A DNA stretch of 46,167 nt from Haplosporangium gracile (Eukaryota > Mortierellomycota > Mortierellomycetes > Mortierellales > Mortierellaceae). The position numbers and the translations under genes were made by a program. Location of the stretch: positions 1 to 46,167 of the forward strand of contig JAAAUF010000236.1 of the NCBI GenBank assembly GCA_015499985.1. The letters are read 5' to 3'. Positions 33,631 to 43,960 of this stretch are shown here, piece after piece. Under the pieces are notes generated by a model that had not been told where the DNA came from, did not search any database, and saw nothing but the letters and a program-made list of their open reading frames with translations. Within the stretch, counting starts at the first letter, position 1, and the number at the start of each line of letters is the position of its first letter.

Positions 33631-34296
33631 TTTTTTTCGTACGCAATTTTATTTCTCCAGTAAAAAGCCCAAGGGAGGCGTTTGATAGCGAAAGGGGCTA
33701 CATATCAATCTCTTCCAAGAGCCATCCACCAGTCGCAGTCTGGTCTACAACCTGGCTCTGCGCAACAACTGCCGCTGCTCCTCGCAGCTTCAATGGAAGA
33801 CAAAATAAAACTAGATACGAATGAAGAGGACTCTTCCCATCCTCTCCATCAATGACAACTTCCTCCTTCCCAGCAAACTGTCCAACAACCGCTCATCGGC
33901 CGCGCGTGGGTTCATGGGCAGTGCCCATCATGTGTGGCTAGCGAAGCGCCACACGAGCAAAAACCATCTCGGGTGATGTATCCGTATCCTTGACTCCAGT
34001 CATTTCGGGGGTCTGTGTATTTGGAGGTCTTATTCTTGGCAGAGATGCCTTGTGTCTACTCTTACGCGATCGTCGCAGAGCACCGAGGCTTCCAGATCAG
34101 CTCCGGGGCCTGCGCCTCCAGGTAACCAACATACCTGTGCAAAACCGTCTTGGCAATGGACTGTGGGATTCAGAAGACCGGGGACCATTCGGTCAACATG
34201 CTCTTGGAGGTGATACCGCGAAGAAGATCCGAGACGCTCCACTTGGGGTTCTCATCGCGATCGGGAGCAAGACTACCGCTGTGCACAGCTCGAGCT
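33631..34296 (-). mobile_element. 5'-truncated LINE-like retrotransposon insertion
   Basis: A 666-bp minus-strand element flanked by identical 14-bp direct repeats. Its 3' end carries AATAAA, GCGTACG and an A tail of 7-8 (33630-33637 as T on the plus strand). The coding remnant in one minus frame reads WSVSDLLRGITSKSMLTEW, VLHRYVGYLEAQAPELIWK and DWSQGYGYITRDGFC, with in-frame stops. It contains a CxC...H...C cluster (FCSCGASLATH, HCP) resembling the zinc knuckle found near the C-terminus of many LINE proteins. A second frame ends AAVVAQSQVVDQTATGGWLLEE, then a stop at about 33701. Truncation at the 5' end plus A tail plus duplication is the standard product of target-primed reverse transcription. 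Dead copy. The LINE class is inferred from structure; clade unknown. Confidence 0.85.
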
Positions 34297-34310
34297 CTTC
34301 AGGGCCTCCT
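34297..34310. repeat. Target-site duplication, right copy
   Basis: CTTCAGGGCCTCCT directly upstream (in element sense) of the truncated 5' end. The pre-insertion site would have read CATACTTCAGGGCCTCCTGCAG. Confidence 0.85.
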
Positions 34311-34684
34311 GCAGAATGGTAATTAAACAAGAACAAACCCTGATACCCTTAAGCATGCCCACCAAGGAAGGTGATGACACAATTTTTAATTCAGAGTTGA
34401 TCAAAGCGCATTCGTCAGGATCTAGTGGTCACCCACCCTTCTTCGTTGTCTCATATCCTTTCTCTCTTTCTTCGTTCATTGGACTATGATAAACTTCCAT
34501 GCATCGTTGCCGCATAGTTGCAACATTCTTACGCTACACCAAGCAATTATACGTCGTTCCCGGGAACTATTTTATCATCTCTTTCTTGCTGGTATAAAAA
34601 CTCGCTGTCCGCCAGATTTCTATCTTTTATCCTCTTTGACACTCTCGCTCTCACACCTCCACTCAAAACACTTTTCTAAGCACA
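34311..34684. other. Promoter region of the TRAP-alpha-like gene
   Basis: Mixed sequence becoming CT-rich (34439-34480 and 34600-34680). A TATAAA string at 34592-34597 lies about 90 bases upstream of the start codon. No gene is seen. Confidence 0.5.
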
Positions 34685-36393
34685 ATGCTGAACAAAAAAA
34701 CACTCAAAGCCATCTTAGGCGGAGCCTTCCTCCTCGCCTCTGGTAAGGAATCCACTCCATCCCGCTTTTTTTTTTTCAATTGCGCGTATGCGTACACCTT
34801 CCCGCTTCTTCACAAAAATAGATTTTCTATGACTTCTTATATGCTAAGAAGAGAGTGAACCGTGTCTTTTTACTACATCAATTAAGCCTATCTTTTGAAC
34901 ATTGATACAGCCATCGCTCAGGACACCTCTGCTGCCGTCCATCCCAACGTTGCCATTTCCGCCGAGTTTCCCAAAGCCGCTGCTGGAGGTAAGAACAACA
35001 CTCTACAAGAAAAAAAATGGACCCCTCTACACCTTTACATATTAGAAATTGGTGTCGTCAGATTTTGGTCATGACTACATGATTTTAACACCACAGGTTC
35101 TTCTCACTCTTGCTCTTTCGAATTAACACCAATTAGTGATCCCGAATCTCGTCAGTGGACGGGCCAACAACCTCAAGGTGACGCTGCACAACTCTGGCGC
35201 GCACGACCTCACCGTCAAGATGATTGTTGGATCTGTCGCTGAATTGAAGGACTTTACTACCGTAACACACAACGTAAGTGGAACGTGAAAATAAGCATCC
35301 CGAAGGTTTGCAACGGTCAAGAATACTAGTTTTTTGTATTCCGAAGGAAAGAATGAATGTATTTTCTTCGTGTAACAAACCACCAACAAAAACAACAGCG
35401 GCTGACCATGTTTATTTTATCAATAACAACGCACACACCACCTTTTTTCTCTTTCTCTCTTCCCTATGTGGCTTCCATTGACTGTGAGAACAGCTGACAC
35501 CCTTCCAATATGACAAGACGTTGAAGGCCCACAGCGCCTTAATCCTCCCCTACACTATTAAAGTAAGCCATCCTTCTCGTGATGCCGGCTTGACTCTTTT
35601 GGCCGAGTTGGTGGACCCTACCTCCGTGCTTCACCACCAATTCCCGGCCTTGATCTTTAACAGCACCGTCCACTTCACCCAACCCGCCTCCTCCTGGTTC
35701 GACTGGAAATTGTAAGTTATTGTTTGTGTGAGAACACCAAAAATATCGACTATCTTCCGTTTGATATGAGGTGGATAGAGCAACTAACCAAAAGCACGAA
35801 TTGCAACCACAAATAGGATCCTCGGCTCGATGCTCATGGCTGGCGCAATTACCGCCGTCGTCATGACCGCCATGGCCGCCAAGAGCAAGGCCAACCCCAA
35901 GAAGCAGCACGAAAAGCTCATGAAGGACAAGAACGCTCCCAAGATGTCACCCGAGGATCGCTACGCCGTCCTTGCTGAGATGAGAGCCGACGACACCCCC
36001 CTCATTGTTAACAAGACCAAGGATGACCAAATCCCCACCAACGCTCCTAAGACGTTTGCTATGGACCGATACACCGTCTTGTCCGAGATGAAGGCCAAGG
36101 ATGGAAAGCCCCTCCCTGAATCCAAGACTAAGCCCATCACATCAACTGCAACCGTAGATGTCTTGACAGGTGGTGAGACCTATGGCGTCCTCCCGCAGAC
36201 GAAGGTCTTAGAGGGTGACGGTAACAGTGAGAAGAAGGACAGAAATACCGAGCCAGAGCTCATGTACCACAAAGCGCCTCAGATGGCTGCTGCTTCCGGG
36301 GACCGGTTTGAGGTCTTGGCGGACATGAAGGCGACTCGTGGGGATGATGTTTTGAACCCTGACAAGACCATGGCTTCCACCCGTGCTTTGTAA
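34685..36393 (+). CDS. Translocon-associated protein alpha / Irc22-like ER membrane protein
   Basis: Predicted subunit associated with the Sec61 translocon that aids insertion of secretory proteins. Exons are 34685-34742, 34911-34988, 35137-35273, 35494-35711 and 35817-36393. All phases agree and the product has 355 residues. A signal peptide (about 1-22, ending AIAQ) leads to a lumenal domain with NLVSGRANNLKVTLHNSG, LTPFQYDKTLKAHSALILPY and PSSWF-type ends typical of TRAP-alpha and yeast Irc22. One transmembrane helix (about 164-184) follows. The cytosolic tail is longer than usual and carries four spaced copies of a DRYxVLxEM-like motif at residues 211, 247, 284 (degenerate) and 326. Acceptor choice for exon 3 (TTAG|TGATCCC) is the one that preserves frame and homology. 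Confidence 0.88.
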
Positions 36394-36445
36394 AATTGTA
36401 CATACTTTTTTGAATTGGATGCGACTTCAGGTGTTCCTTTCTGTA

Positions 36446-36451
36446 AATAAA
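36446..36451 (+). terminator. Polyadenylation signal AATAAA of the TRAP-alpha-like gene
   Basis: AATAAA in the string TGTAAATAAACAATAG, 53 bases after the stop codon. Confidence 0.6.
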
Positions 36452-36631
36452 CAATAGCTTCTGTAATTTACTCGTTGCCTTGCTTTGGGCCAGTTGTCCA
36501 AGTGTCAGACTGATAATCAATGTGACATCCTTGTTGCTTTAAGGAAGGAACAACAAGAGCAAAGAAGTGTCGGCTAGCCAGTTAGCTAAGCTTTGAACGC
36601 TATAAATGGCAAAACTAGAGTCCGTCGTCGT

Positions 36632-36985
36632 TTACATGACAGTCAACGCGCGAAGCATCGATTGCGCTGCTGGATGTGAAAAAACAAGGGCGATAAACTC
36701 TGATCCCTCAATCCTCAGCGGACAACCATGCAGTGTGAAATGAAGGCGCTGAAGTTGAATATTCCAATATGAGAGGTGAGCATTCGCCTTGAATGAGAGG
36801 GTTTTGTTGGTTCTTTGGATAAGGTACCCTTTGGAAATGGTGCAATTTTCTGTGTAGAAAAGTAGGCTGTTGTGGTTCCTTGAATTGAAGGGTAGAAAAT
36901 AGAGAAAGAGCCCTATTGTGTTGAGTGTTGATGGAAGGGAACGGAGGAAAAAATAATAGTCGGGCGTAGATAACATCAGCAGCAA
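36632..36985 (-). CDS. Unidentified open frame, possible remnant
   Basis: A 117-codon frame starting with a hydrophobic segment rich in Leu and Phe, then a polar/basic part containing TISKGYLIQRTNKTL and SEFIALVFSHPAAQSM. It lies alone in an otherwise empty region 240 bases past the TRAP-alpha-like stop, on the opposite strand. I do not recognise it. Composition is more protein-like than the neighbouring homopolymer-driven frames, but there is no splice or regulatory support. Confidence 0.2.
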   Translation of the reverse strand: MLLMLSTPDYYFFLRSLPSTLNTIGLFLYFLPFNSRNHNSLLFYTENCTISKGYLIQRTNKTLSFKANAHLSYWNIQLQRLHFTLHGCPLRIEGSEFIALVFSHPAAQSMLRALTVM

Positions 36986-38681
36986 AATATGCTTTCTATT
37001 ACATGATGTTTATGGGTCTTATGCGGTGTCAAGAAGATGAATGTTTTATTGTTGTTTGTTTTGGTCAAGAAGTTGGATGTCTGGTCAATCCAAGCATTTC
37101 ATAACAAAAAAAACACACACACACGACCAAAAAAGAAAGGAGGGACCCAAACACAAGGAATTGATGAAGGGGATGGGAGGGAGGTGAACGACGCCACTGC
37201 ATGAAAATATTTCTACAGGGTGGTCAACAATCGAGTGCGCCCCTTGTCCGATGCTCCTTTCCATCTCTCACTCGATCAATAAAAAAAAAGAGAGCATTGC
37301 AATTCTTTTGTTTTTCTCATACCGAGGCTGGTAAAGTCAAGAGAGCCCTTTTGTGTTGACTCTCGGTAGCCAACCAATTTGCGAAGATGTTATTGACTCG
37401 GCTTATTACCTTGTCCCTTCTACGCTTTCCAATCCCCGCCTCGCCTTCAAAGCCTCATCTACCCTTCTACTGATTGCTTTCTCGTCTGAAAAAAAAAAGA
37501 GAATTGGGCACAAGAGGAATATATCAGCAATAAGACAAAGAGGAGCAACAAGAAGAGCAGCAACAAGCACGAGGCACTTCACACTTTACTCAACTGTCTG
37601 TTGTTGTTGCTGTGGGGTCCAGGGTGCCGCCGAAACAAAAACCACTTTTGTTCAAATAGGGCGACGATTTTCGATGCTTCCCCATGTTCCATTCCAATTT
37701 TCTAACTTACAAAATCTTATTTTTGACCCTTCTTACCTTCGTCGTTAATTTAGCTTCTTTCTTTATAATGAAATAGGTGAAGGCGTTTTTTCAGTTCAGA
37801 GTTCAGCGTCTTTTTATTTATGATTATGAGAGGTCTTGTTTTGCCAGTATGTGGCCACTCTACTTCTTTTTTTTTTTTTAATAAAAAGAAAGGAGAGAAA
37901 GAAAAGACGAGGTTATGGCGGAGCCAAGATTGTTTCCCGATGGTTTGTCCCTTTTTTTCTTTCTTGCAAAATGAACAAGGGCGGTGTGTCTCGAATATTC
38001 GACGGCGACCGGCCACTGATACAGCAGAGAAGAGAACGAAAGCAATTACTCGCCTTCGATCTAGTTAACGATGACTATGATAGGCTGGTTTAAATAAAAA
38101 AAATTGGTGTTATTGTGGGTCATCAGCTTGTTCAATGGGTGGCGAGAAGACGAGAAAAAATAAGAAAGAATAGGGCTTTGGCTGAATGACCCGTTGATGA
38201 CGACAATGGTGATGATGCTAAGGCCTGGAGGTTGGAGTAGAAGTCGACAGACATAATAGAAAATGAACAGCCTGGAAAAATGTCGTTTTTTTGCTGGTTG
38301 GAGTAACTACCGGACAGTGGTCTACTACAACAGACTTTTTGGTTGAACCAAGTGAGCACCTTCAAACACATTCCGCCACAATGCCATTCCTTCACTGTAA
38401 ATCCCTGTTAATGACAGGCAGGGGTGTCGCCTTTTTTCAATTCATTTCTATTCTTTTCTTTTCTCTTTCTTCTTCTCTTTCTTCTTCTCTTCTCCTTCTC
38501 TTTGTCCCTTTCCTGTCCTCCTTCCTCATCCCAACTTTTTTTTTTTTTTGTTCACGCCCGTCCCCTCCATCTCATTCCTCATCTCATTTCTTCTTTGCAT
38601 ACAATCTTTCCCTCCCTTCTATCTGACACAACCCTCGATTTTAATTTTCAGGAGCAATCAATCAGACCCCTTTTGTCGAAG

Positions 38682-40646
38682 ATGCCGCAACTGATTCAGT
38701 ATCGGACAGTCGCCGTGCTGGCTGCCATCAGTGCCCTGGCAACTCTCTTCTATCTCTCCGAATGGACACGCGTCGATCCCGATGCAATGAACCGTCGGCC
38801 ACAATACCCACCACCACAGCAACACCAGCAGCAACATCAACAGCCGCCAAAAGTAACGATACCCAAACCGGAGAGTGAACAGCAGCAAAGACCCTCGCCT
38901 TATAACAACAATAGCAACGGCAATAAGCCAGCAGTGGGAGCAGCAAAGCCAACACTCGTCAGTGACAAGAACGCCCGTATCGCCGCCATGAACTCCCAGG
39001 CCTTTGTCAACTTTTGCAACTCTATTCCTCCTCCTCCAATTGACAACGATAACAACAACAACAACAACAACAACAACAATCTTATTACTTCCTCGCCCTC
39101 GACTCTTTCGGTACCAACTTTTTCCTCCTACAAGGAGTGGATGGATTTCATCAATAACAAGAATAGTATCCAACGCAACGACATTCAGCCCATTGATGAC
39201 GATAGCAATAATAGCAACAGAAAGACAGATCTGGAGTATCTGGAACGCCCTCTTCGCAACTGGGTCGTCAACCTGACAGCTATCGCCGAACCCTGCGACC
39301 GCCACATCCACACCTCGGCCCACTGTCTCGATTTCCTGACGCGTGAACATCAATATCTCATCCCTGCCCGTCAACCAGCTTCTCCTTCTGAAGAGTTGCC
39401 ACGGATGAACTTCCATATCTTTTGGAGGGGACCTATTACGGACAAGTTGTCGCTGAGCTCGTTCTCGTTCCTCTTCACCCAGCCCCTCGATAGGGCACAT
39501 CTCCATCTCTGGGTCGACTCTGCGGATCTTCCTGATGGAGCTCCTGAGGATTATATCCAGAACCAGTTTGCAGCGCCCATGGTCCAACCGCCACTCAATC
39601 AGTTTATCACTATCCATGCCTGGGACCAGGCCGCCGAACTCGCTTATTCCTATCGCGAGAAACCCTCTGCCAACACCGCCAACGATGATGACAACGATCA
39701 AGATCAGAAACTCAAGGAACTAGAACAGGAGCAAGGAACGGTTCAACAACCAGTAAAACCGGTGGCACTTTCGGACGAGGCTCGGTTTTTGATCCTCAAC
39801 AGAAACGGAGGTATCTACCTTGATGCTGACGTGCTTTTGTTAAAGGACATGTCGCCATTCTTTGATTCCGGCGTCGAGTTTGCCTACGAGTGGAGCAACA
39901 CAGGAATGTACAACACTGCCATCCTGAGACTCTTCCCCGGAAGCTCGGTCGCACGCCGGATTCTGGACGGTGCCAAGGCCCGAGAGCAGGAACTTCTTCA
40001 GGCCAAATTAAAGGAACAGCGTGCCCGTCAGGACGAGCAAGAAGAAGAGAACGATGGCGAGTACGAGGAAGGTGAACAAGGCGAGGAGACGGATGTGGAA
40101 CAAAAGCTGAAGAAGGCTGTGGGGCTTGTTGCTGGCGACAAGCCCCGTCTGGTAAAGCGCGAGATGCGCCCCGAGGAAATCTACCACCCAGCACGTCTGC
40201 GCGCCTACCTCCGCCCAGAAGACAGCAAACTCGAGGGCAACGGCCTGATCCAGATGTCCACCCCCATCTTTGACCCCCTCTGGCTTCGAATCGACAAGGC
40301 CGAGGCCAGGAAATCAAAAGACCCCGAACGCATGATCGAAGACCTCCACTCCTTCCCCGACGCCTTCTCTGCCTCCGCCAACGCCATCTGCCCCCGCCAG
40401 GCCACAGCCGCGGTCACACCCAACAGCAGCGCCAACGATGGCGCTAACGACGAAAAGATTGAATTCTCGGCCGGTCCGGAAGTCTTCCTGTCGGGCGCTT
40501 ATGCGCATCACTGGCATAATAGTTGGTTGACCCCGATCGAAGCCAAAAGCTGGATGGGCCTGATGCGCGTCGCGTTCAATGACTTTGTTGAGGGACGGAG
40601 GCCGAACTTGTATGGCGAGTGGTTCCAAGGTAGCATCGACATGTAG
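38682..40646 (+). CDS. DXD glycosyltransferase, GT32-like type II membrane protein
   Basis: Probable Golgi sugar transferase. Single coding exon of 654 residues from the ATG at 38682. A short N-terminal tail and one hydrophobic anchor (TVAVLAAISALATLFYL) give type II topology, followed by a Gln/Asn/Pro-rich stem including an AAC-encoded poly-Asn run near 39047-39080. The catalytic domain shows FHIFWRG, the metal-binding YLDADVLLL with D381-x-D383 preceded by NRNGGI, and a C-terminal GAYAHHWHNSW. This is the pattern of the sugar-binding DXD family (GT32; relatives are Och1-type mannosyltransferases and alpha-1,4-galactosyltransferase-like enzymes). Two charged low-complexity inserts, before the DXD and about residues 430-480, are unusual. 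The frame is open upstream through the CT-rich leader, but an acceptor-like CAG at 38649-38651 and the anchor position favour this start. Sugar donor unknown. Confidence 0.85.
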   Translation: MPQLIQYRTVAVLAAISALATLFYLSEWTRVDPDAMNRRPQYPPPQQHQQQHQQPPKVTIPKPESEQQQRPSPYNNNSNGNKPAVGAAKPTLVSDKNARIAAMNSQAFVNFCNSIPPPPIDNDNNNNNNNNNNLITSSPSTLSVPTFSSYKEWMDFINNKNSIQRNDIQPIDDDSNNSNRKTDLEYLERPLRNWVVNLTAIAEPCDRHIHTSAHCLDFLTREHQYLIPARQPASPSEELPRMNFHIFWRGPITDKLSLSSFSFLFTQPLDRAHLHLWVDSADLPDGAPEDYIQNQFAAPMVQPPLNQFITIHAWDQAAELAYSYREKPSANTANDDDNDQDQKLKELEQEQGTVQQPVKPVALSDEARFLILNRNGGIYLDADVLLLKDMSPFFDSGVEFAYEWSNTGMYNTAILRLFPGSSVARRILDGAKAREQELLQAKLKEQRARQDEQEEENDGEYEEGEQGEETDVEQKLKKAVGLVAGDKPRLVKREMRPEEIYHPARLRAYLRPEDSKLEGNGLIQMSTPIFDPLWLRIDKAEARKSKDPERMIEDLHSFPDAFSASANAICPRQATAAVTPNSSANDGANDEKIEFSAGPEVFLSGAYAHHWHNSWLTPIEAKSWMGLMRVAFNDFVEGRRPNLYGEWFQGSIDM

Positions 40647-41211
40647 ATAACAACACACTTCTTTTTCTTCGTTTTTCCACACCTTACGCATAATTTTACA
40701 CACATGCAGACATTAAAAGTGCTTCACATCCCCTTGTTATGACTTGCGAAAAAAAACAAACGTGTGGTTGATTTTTCGGGACAAATCCTAGCAACGCGCT
40801 GGCGAATTACGAGACAAAAAGAGCAATCGATGCCCAAAGTTCGTTGCTTCTATGCCTTGTGATCAGTAGATTTTCTTGGTAGGTCCTGAAGAAACTCTGA
40901 TCATGCACAAGAAGACCAGTCTGATGTCCAAGATGTGTTGCTTCCATTCGGCCATTGCATTGACCCCCAAGAACAATTGTGATATATGTTTCTGTATTTT
41001 GTTTCTCGGTGCTATTTTTTCTACATATGCAAACCCATCATGTATCCAGCATCCACATCTTTGTTTTGATATCCTTAGCCAGGAGAGTCCACATAAGTGT
41101 TGTAAAAAAGCACGATGTTTTTGTTTGTTTTGCTGTATGTTGTAGGTCCTCCTTGATTGGTGGTGTGGGTGGTAGGTGATGACGGTTTCTAGTTCCAGTT
41201 GTATGTTCTCT
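40647..41211. other. Convergent spacer between GT32 and UBC13 genes
   Basis: Contains the 3' UTRs of both genes, T- and A-rich, without a recognised gene or RNA. Confidence 0.55.
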
Positions 41212-42439
41212 TTATGCGGTGGCATACTTTCTTGTCCATTCCTGAGCGGTCTGGATGGCAGCGTTCTCGTTCTCCTTCCAATGCTGGGCAACGTCGTTGG
41301 CAAGGGGATCATCGGGGTTTGGGGACGAGAGCAATGCTTGGACAGAGAGGAGGACAGTGCGGATCTGAAGAGCAGGCGACCACTTGTCTGTTGTTGTTAT
41401 TTTCCAGAAGAAAAGCGAAGATGTTAGCATATGTTCGTGACAATGATACTTGTGTGTGGTGCCATCAAAAAAAAGGCAATCAACATAACGAGTGTGTCTG
41501 GGTTGATACGAAGGCCAACACATTGCTTCAAGACTAATTGTAACGATTTTTACCTTTCAAGATATCGAGGCAGATACGGCCGAGCTTGTCAATGTTGGGG
41601 TGGTAGATCTTGGTCAAAAAGCGGACCTTAGGGGGGGACATGGGGTACTCCTCGGGCAAGAACAACTCCAGCTTGAAGATACCGCCTAACATGTGGAATG
41701 TGTATTTTTGATGGTGTTAATTCGAAAGGACCAGGTTAAGCTTCAGTATGGCCTTCGTCTTTCTTCTGTTCACGTCGTGGACTGTGTCATCTTGAATAAA
41801 CTCTTGTTACAAGAGGTGACTTCCTGCCTTGTTTCTCCTTAGTGTTTCTTCCGTTATTTTCGCGTGGAAAAAAAGAGTCCAAAGTGTCCATATCTCAACT
41901 GTTTTATCCTGCTGCATCTCCCTTCGTGTTGGGTCCAGAAGGTATCCAGGAGTAGTTTTGTCTGATTCCCCGAACAACGCTTTGTCTCTGTACTTGCTAT
42001 TCTTGCTTCGCCACTACAGAGCGCCTTGACTGCTCCATGAATCAACCTGTCCCTAAAGTGCAATGCGTGTACTTGGAATCAGGCACCCGCAGTACTACCT
42101 CGGCCGCGTCACGCATCGTTCATCGAACTTGCCACACAGCAGTGTGTGAATGAGTGAGTCAGTGAATTGGTTACCTTGGAATGGCGACTGGTTGGGTCCA
42201 GCAATGACGACGTCAAAGTAACGGAGGTTGTCTTCGTGGGAGGTGGCACTGATGCCTGGTGCAGGATCGGCCAAAAGGCGTTCCGTTTCCTATTTCAACA
42301 TGGCCAAAAGTGTGAGTGTGAGGTTAGTGAGAGTGTCGATCGTTCTTGGTCGAGATGTGTGGATGATAGGGGTAGAGAGAAAAGGCAGCTTGACTGGGTG
42401 AATTAGACTGACCTTGATGATGCGCTTGGGAAGGGCCAT
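41212..42439 (-). CDS. UBC13: Ubiquitin-conjugating enzyme E2 of the Ubc13 type
   Basis: E2 that with an Mms2/Uev partner builds Lys63-linked ubiquitin chains in post-replication DNA repair and signalling. Exons are 42439-42413 (27 nt), 42289-42175, 41685-41554 and 41387-41212. Phases 0, 1 and 1 close and the product is 149 residues, close to yeast Ubc13 (153). The E2 core is complete: HPN triad (76-78), active-site Cys86 in GRICLDIL, and the Ubc13-type sequence [20 protein letters not shown] followed by [11 protein letters not shown]. No acidic loop insertion is present. The first exon encodes only MALPKRIIK. The UEV partner is not in the window. Confidence 0.96.
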
Positions 42440-43960
42440 GTTTTTATATGTGTGAGAAAAGGTGAGCTGAGTGGAAAAAGAAGAAAGAAGACAAAAAAAA
42501 AAGTTTGTGCGGGTGTATGTGCGTGGATGCTGTGGAAGTGAGCTGAACAAGTGACCGAAGGAGGGACTGCGACTTTGAGGAAATCGAAACACCTGTCCGT
42601 CCGTCAGGTACACAGTCAAACTGTACGGTCTAAAATCACTTTTTTTTTTTTATTTGCTTGTTCCTGGAGGCGAAGGAAAGAAGAGACGCGTGAAGTAACA
42701 AACTTGTCCAAAGCCTCATTTCAACTAATAGCTTTGATTTGCTATGGTTTGCCGCCGTCCTGTCGACTGCCGCCGTCTGCTGCCGTCTGCTGTCGTTTGC
42801 TATGTTTGCAATAGTTGGCTACGGTTTAATGAATTTGCCATGGATTAGCTATGCCACTGCGCAGAACCAGAACCCCACGCTCTTCATTCATTCGTATAGG
42901 TATCCACTTACTCGTCTACTCCGAAGGGCAAGATCTCTAGACTCGCGTCCCTAGACCGTCGACGTACGATCCTACGCATACACAAAGTCGTGCATTTTCT
43001 TCTTCATAGTATATTATTTGGTGCATATCTTTCGCCATTTGTTAAAGATGATATCGTTGACAAAGCAATCCGCCGAAGAAGAAGACGACGATTAAGGGAG
43101 GACGAAAACGGAAAACAGCGACACTTTTGACTGAACTTTGATCACCCGGATATTTTTCAAACCGTTACCGTGCCATGCTTCGCAAACGATAAAAAAAAAA
43201 GCAGGACAAACGAGTCAACATGAATGGGGCTGAGGTGATATAAGGAGCTGAGAGTAAGCCTCCTTGCACTGTTCAATAGCGTGCTTCGTTTGGATGGTGC
43301 ATGGGATGTGTGACATGCAATGCTGCAGATAAAAAGGGCACGCTCGGAACAAGGATCAAGGGAAAGAGACAAGGCAAAATGATTGGGCATGAAGCGCGAC
43401 GTATTAAGGAGCCAAGGACGATGCCAATGACGAGCAGGCTGACAAAACGGCAATTATTGGCAAGGGATTGTTGGAGTGAGAAAGGAGAATAAAAAGATAC
43501 AATTGTGGTGACTCATTCGCCCTTCAGCTATTACAGTACCGAGAAGACGAAGAAGAGAAGGGGTGAGGTGGGATCATGCTTTTAGTTGCGGATTTAAAAT
43601 GAGGGCTTGGCGCTGGCTCGAGTGTGTTGTCTCAACGGGCAAGTGAGAGTCAAAGAAAGAAGGTAGAGAGGAGTTTTACGGTTGAATGATGATTATTTGT
43701 CGTCGCTGTTATACCTGCCATCCGAGAAGTGGCGTTTGAATGTCTACTCTTGCTGTCTTTCATGTCCTCTGCCCTTATTTCCCTTAGGCAACTCGATTCC
43801 AACCTCAGCCGCGTGGCGTGGGCACAAAAAAGAAAAGCAAAAAAGACTGCGGTGTGTGTAGACTCTCCTATTTTCTTTCTTCTTCTTTTCCTTTCTTCCT
43901 CGTTCACTTTTCACACACCCCTTATCTTTGAACAAACAACCAACACCAACGACACCAACC
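42440..43960. other. Divergent promoter region between UBC13 and mARC-like genes
   Basis: 1.5 kb with a degenerate GCCGTCTGCT-type tandem block at about 42745-42800 and CT-rich sequence at 43860-43920 before the mARC-like start. No gene is recognised. Confidence 0.5.

Larger units (their letters stand above)
36394..38681. other. Intergenic region between TRAP-alpha-like and GT32 genes
   Basis: About 2.3 kb. The minus strand at 36632-36985 has a 117-codon frame (GYLIQRTNKTLSFKANAHLS, then YWNIQLQRLHFTLHGCPLR) of protein-like composition but no recognised family; it could be a remnant. The stretch 37000-38400 is A/T- and homopolymer-rich with nothing recognised. From 38440 to 38650 it is strongly CT-rich, ending in a TTTTCAG acceptor-like string at 38645-38651, the leader of the GT32 gene. 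Confidence 0.45.

Noticed and set aside
33164..33824. Plus-strand frames over the LINE insertion as a gene
   Set aside because: They run across the target-site duplication and A tail of the element and are antisense to its coding remnant.
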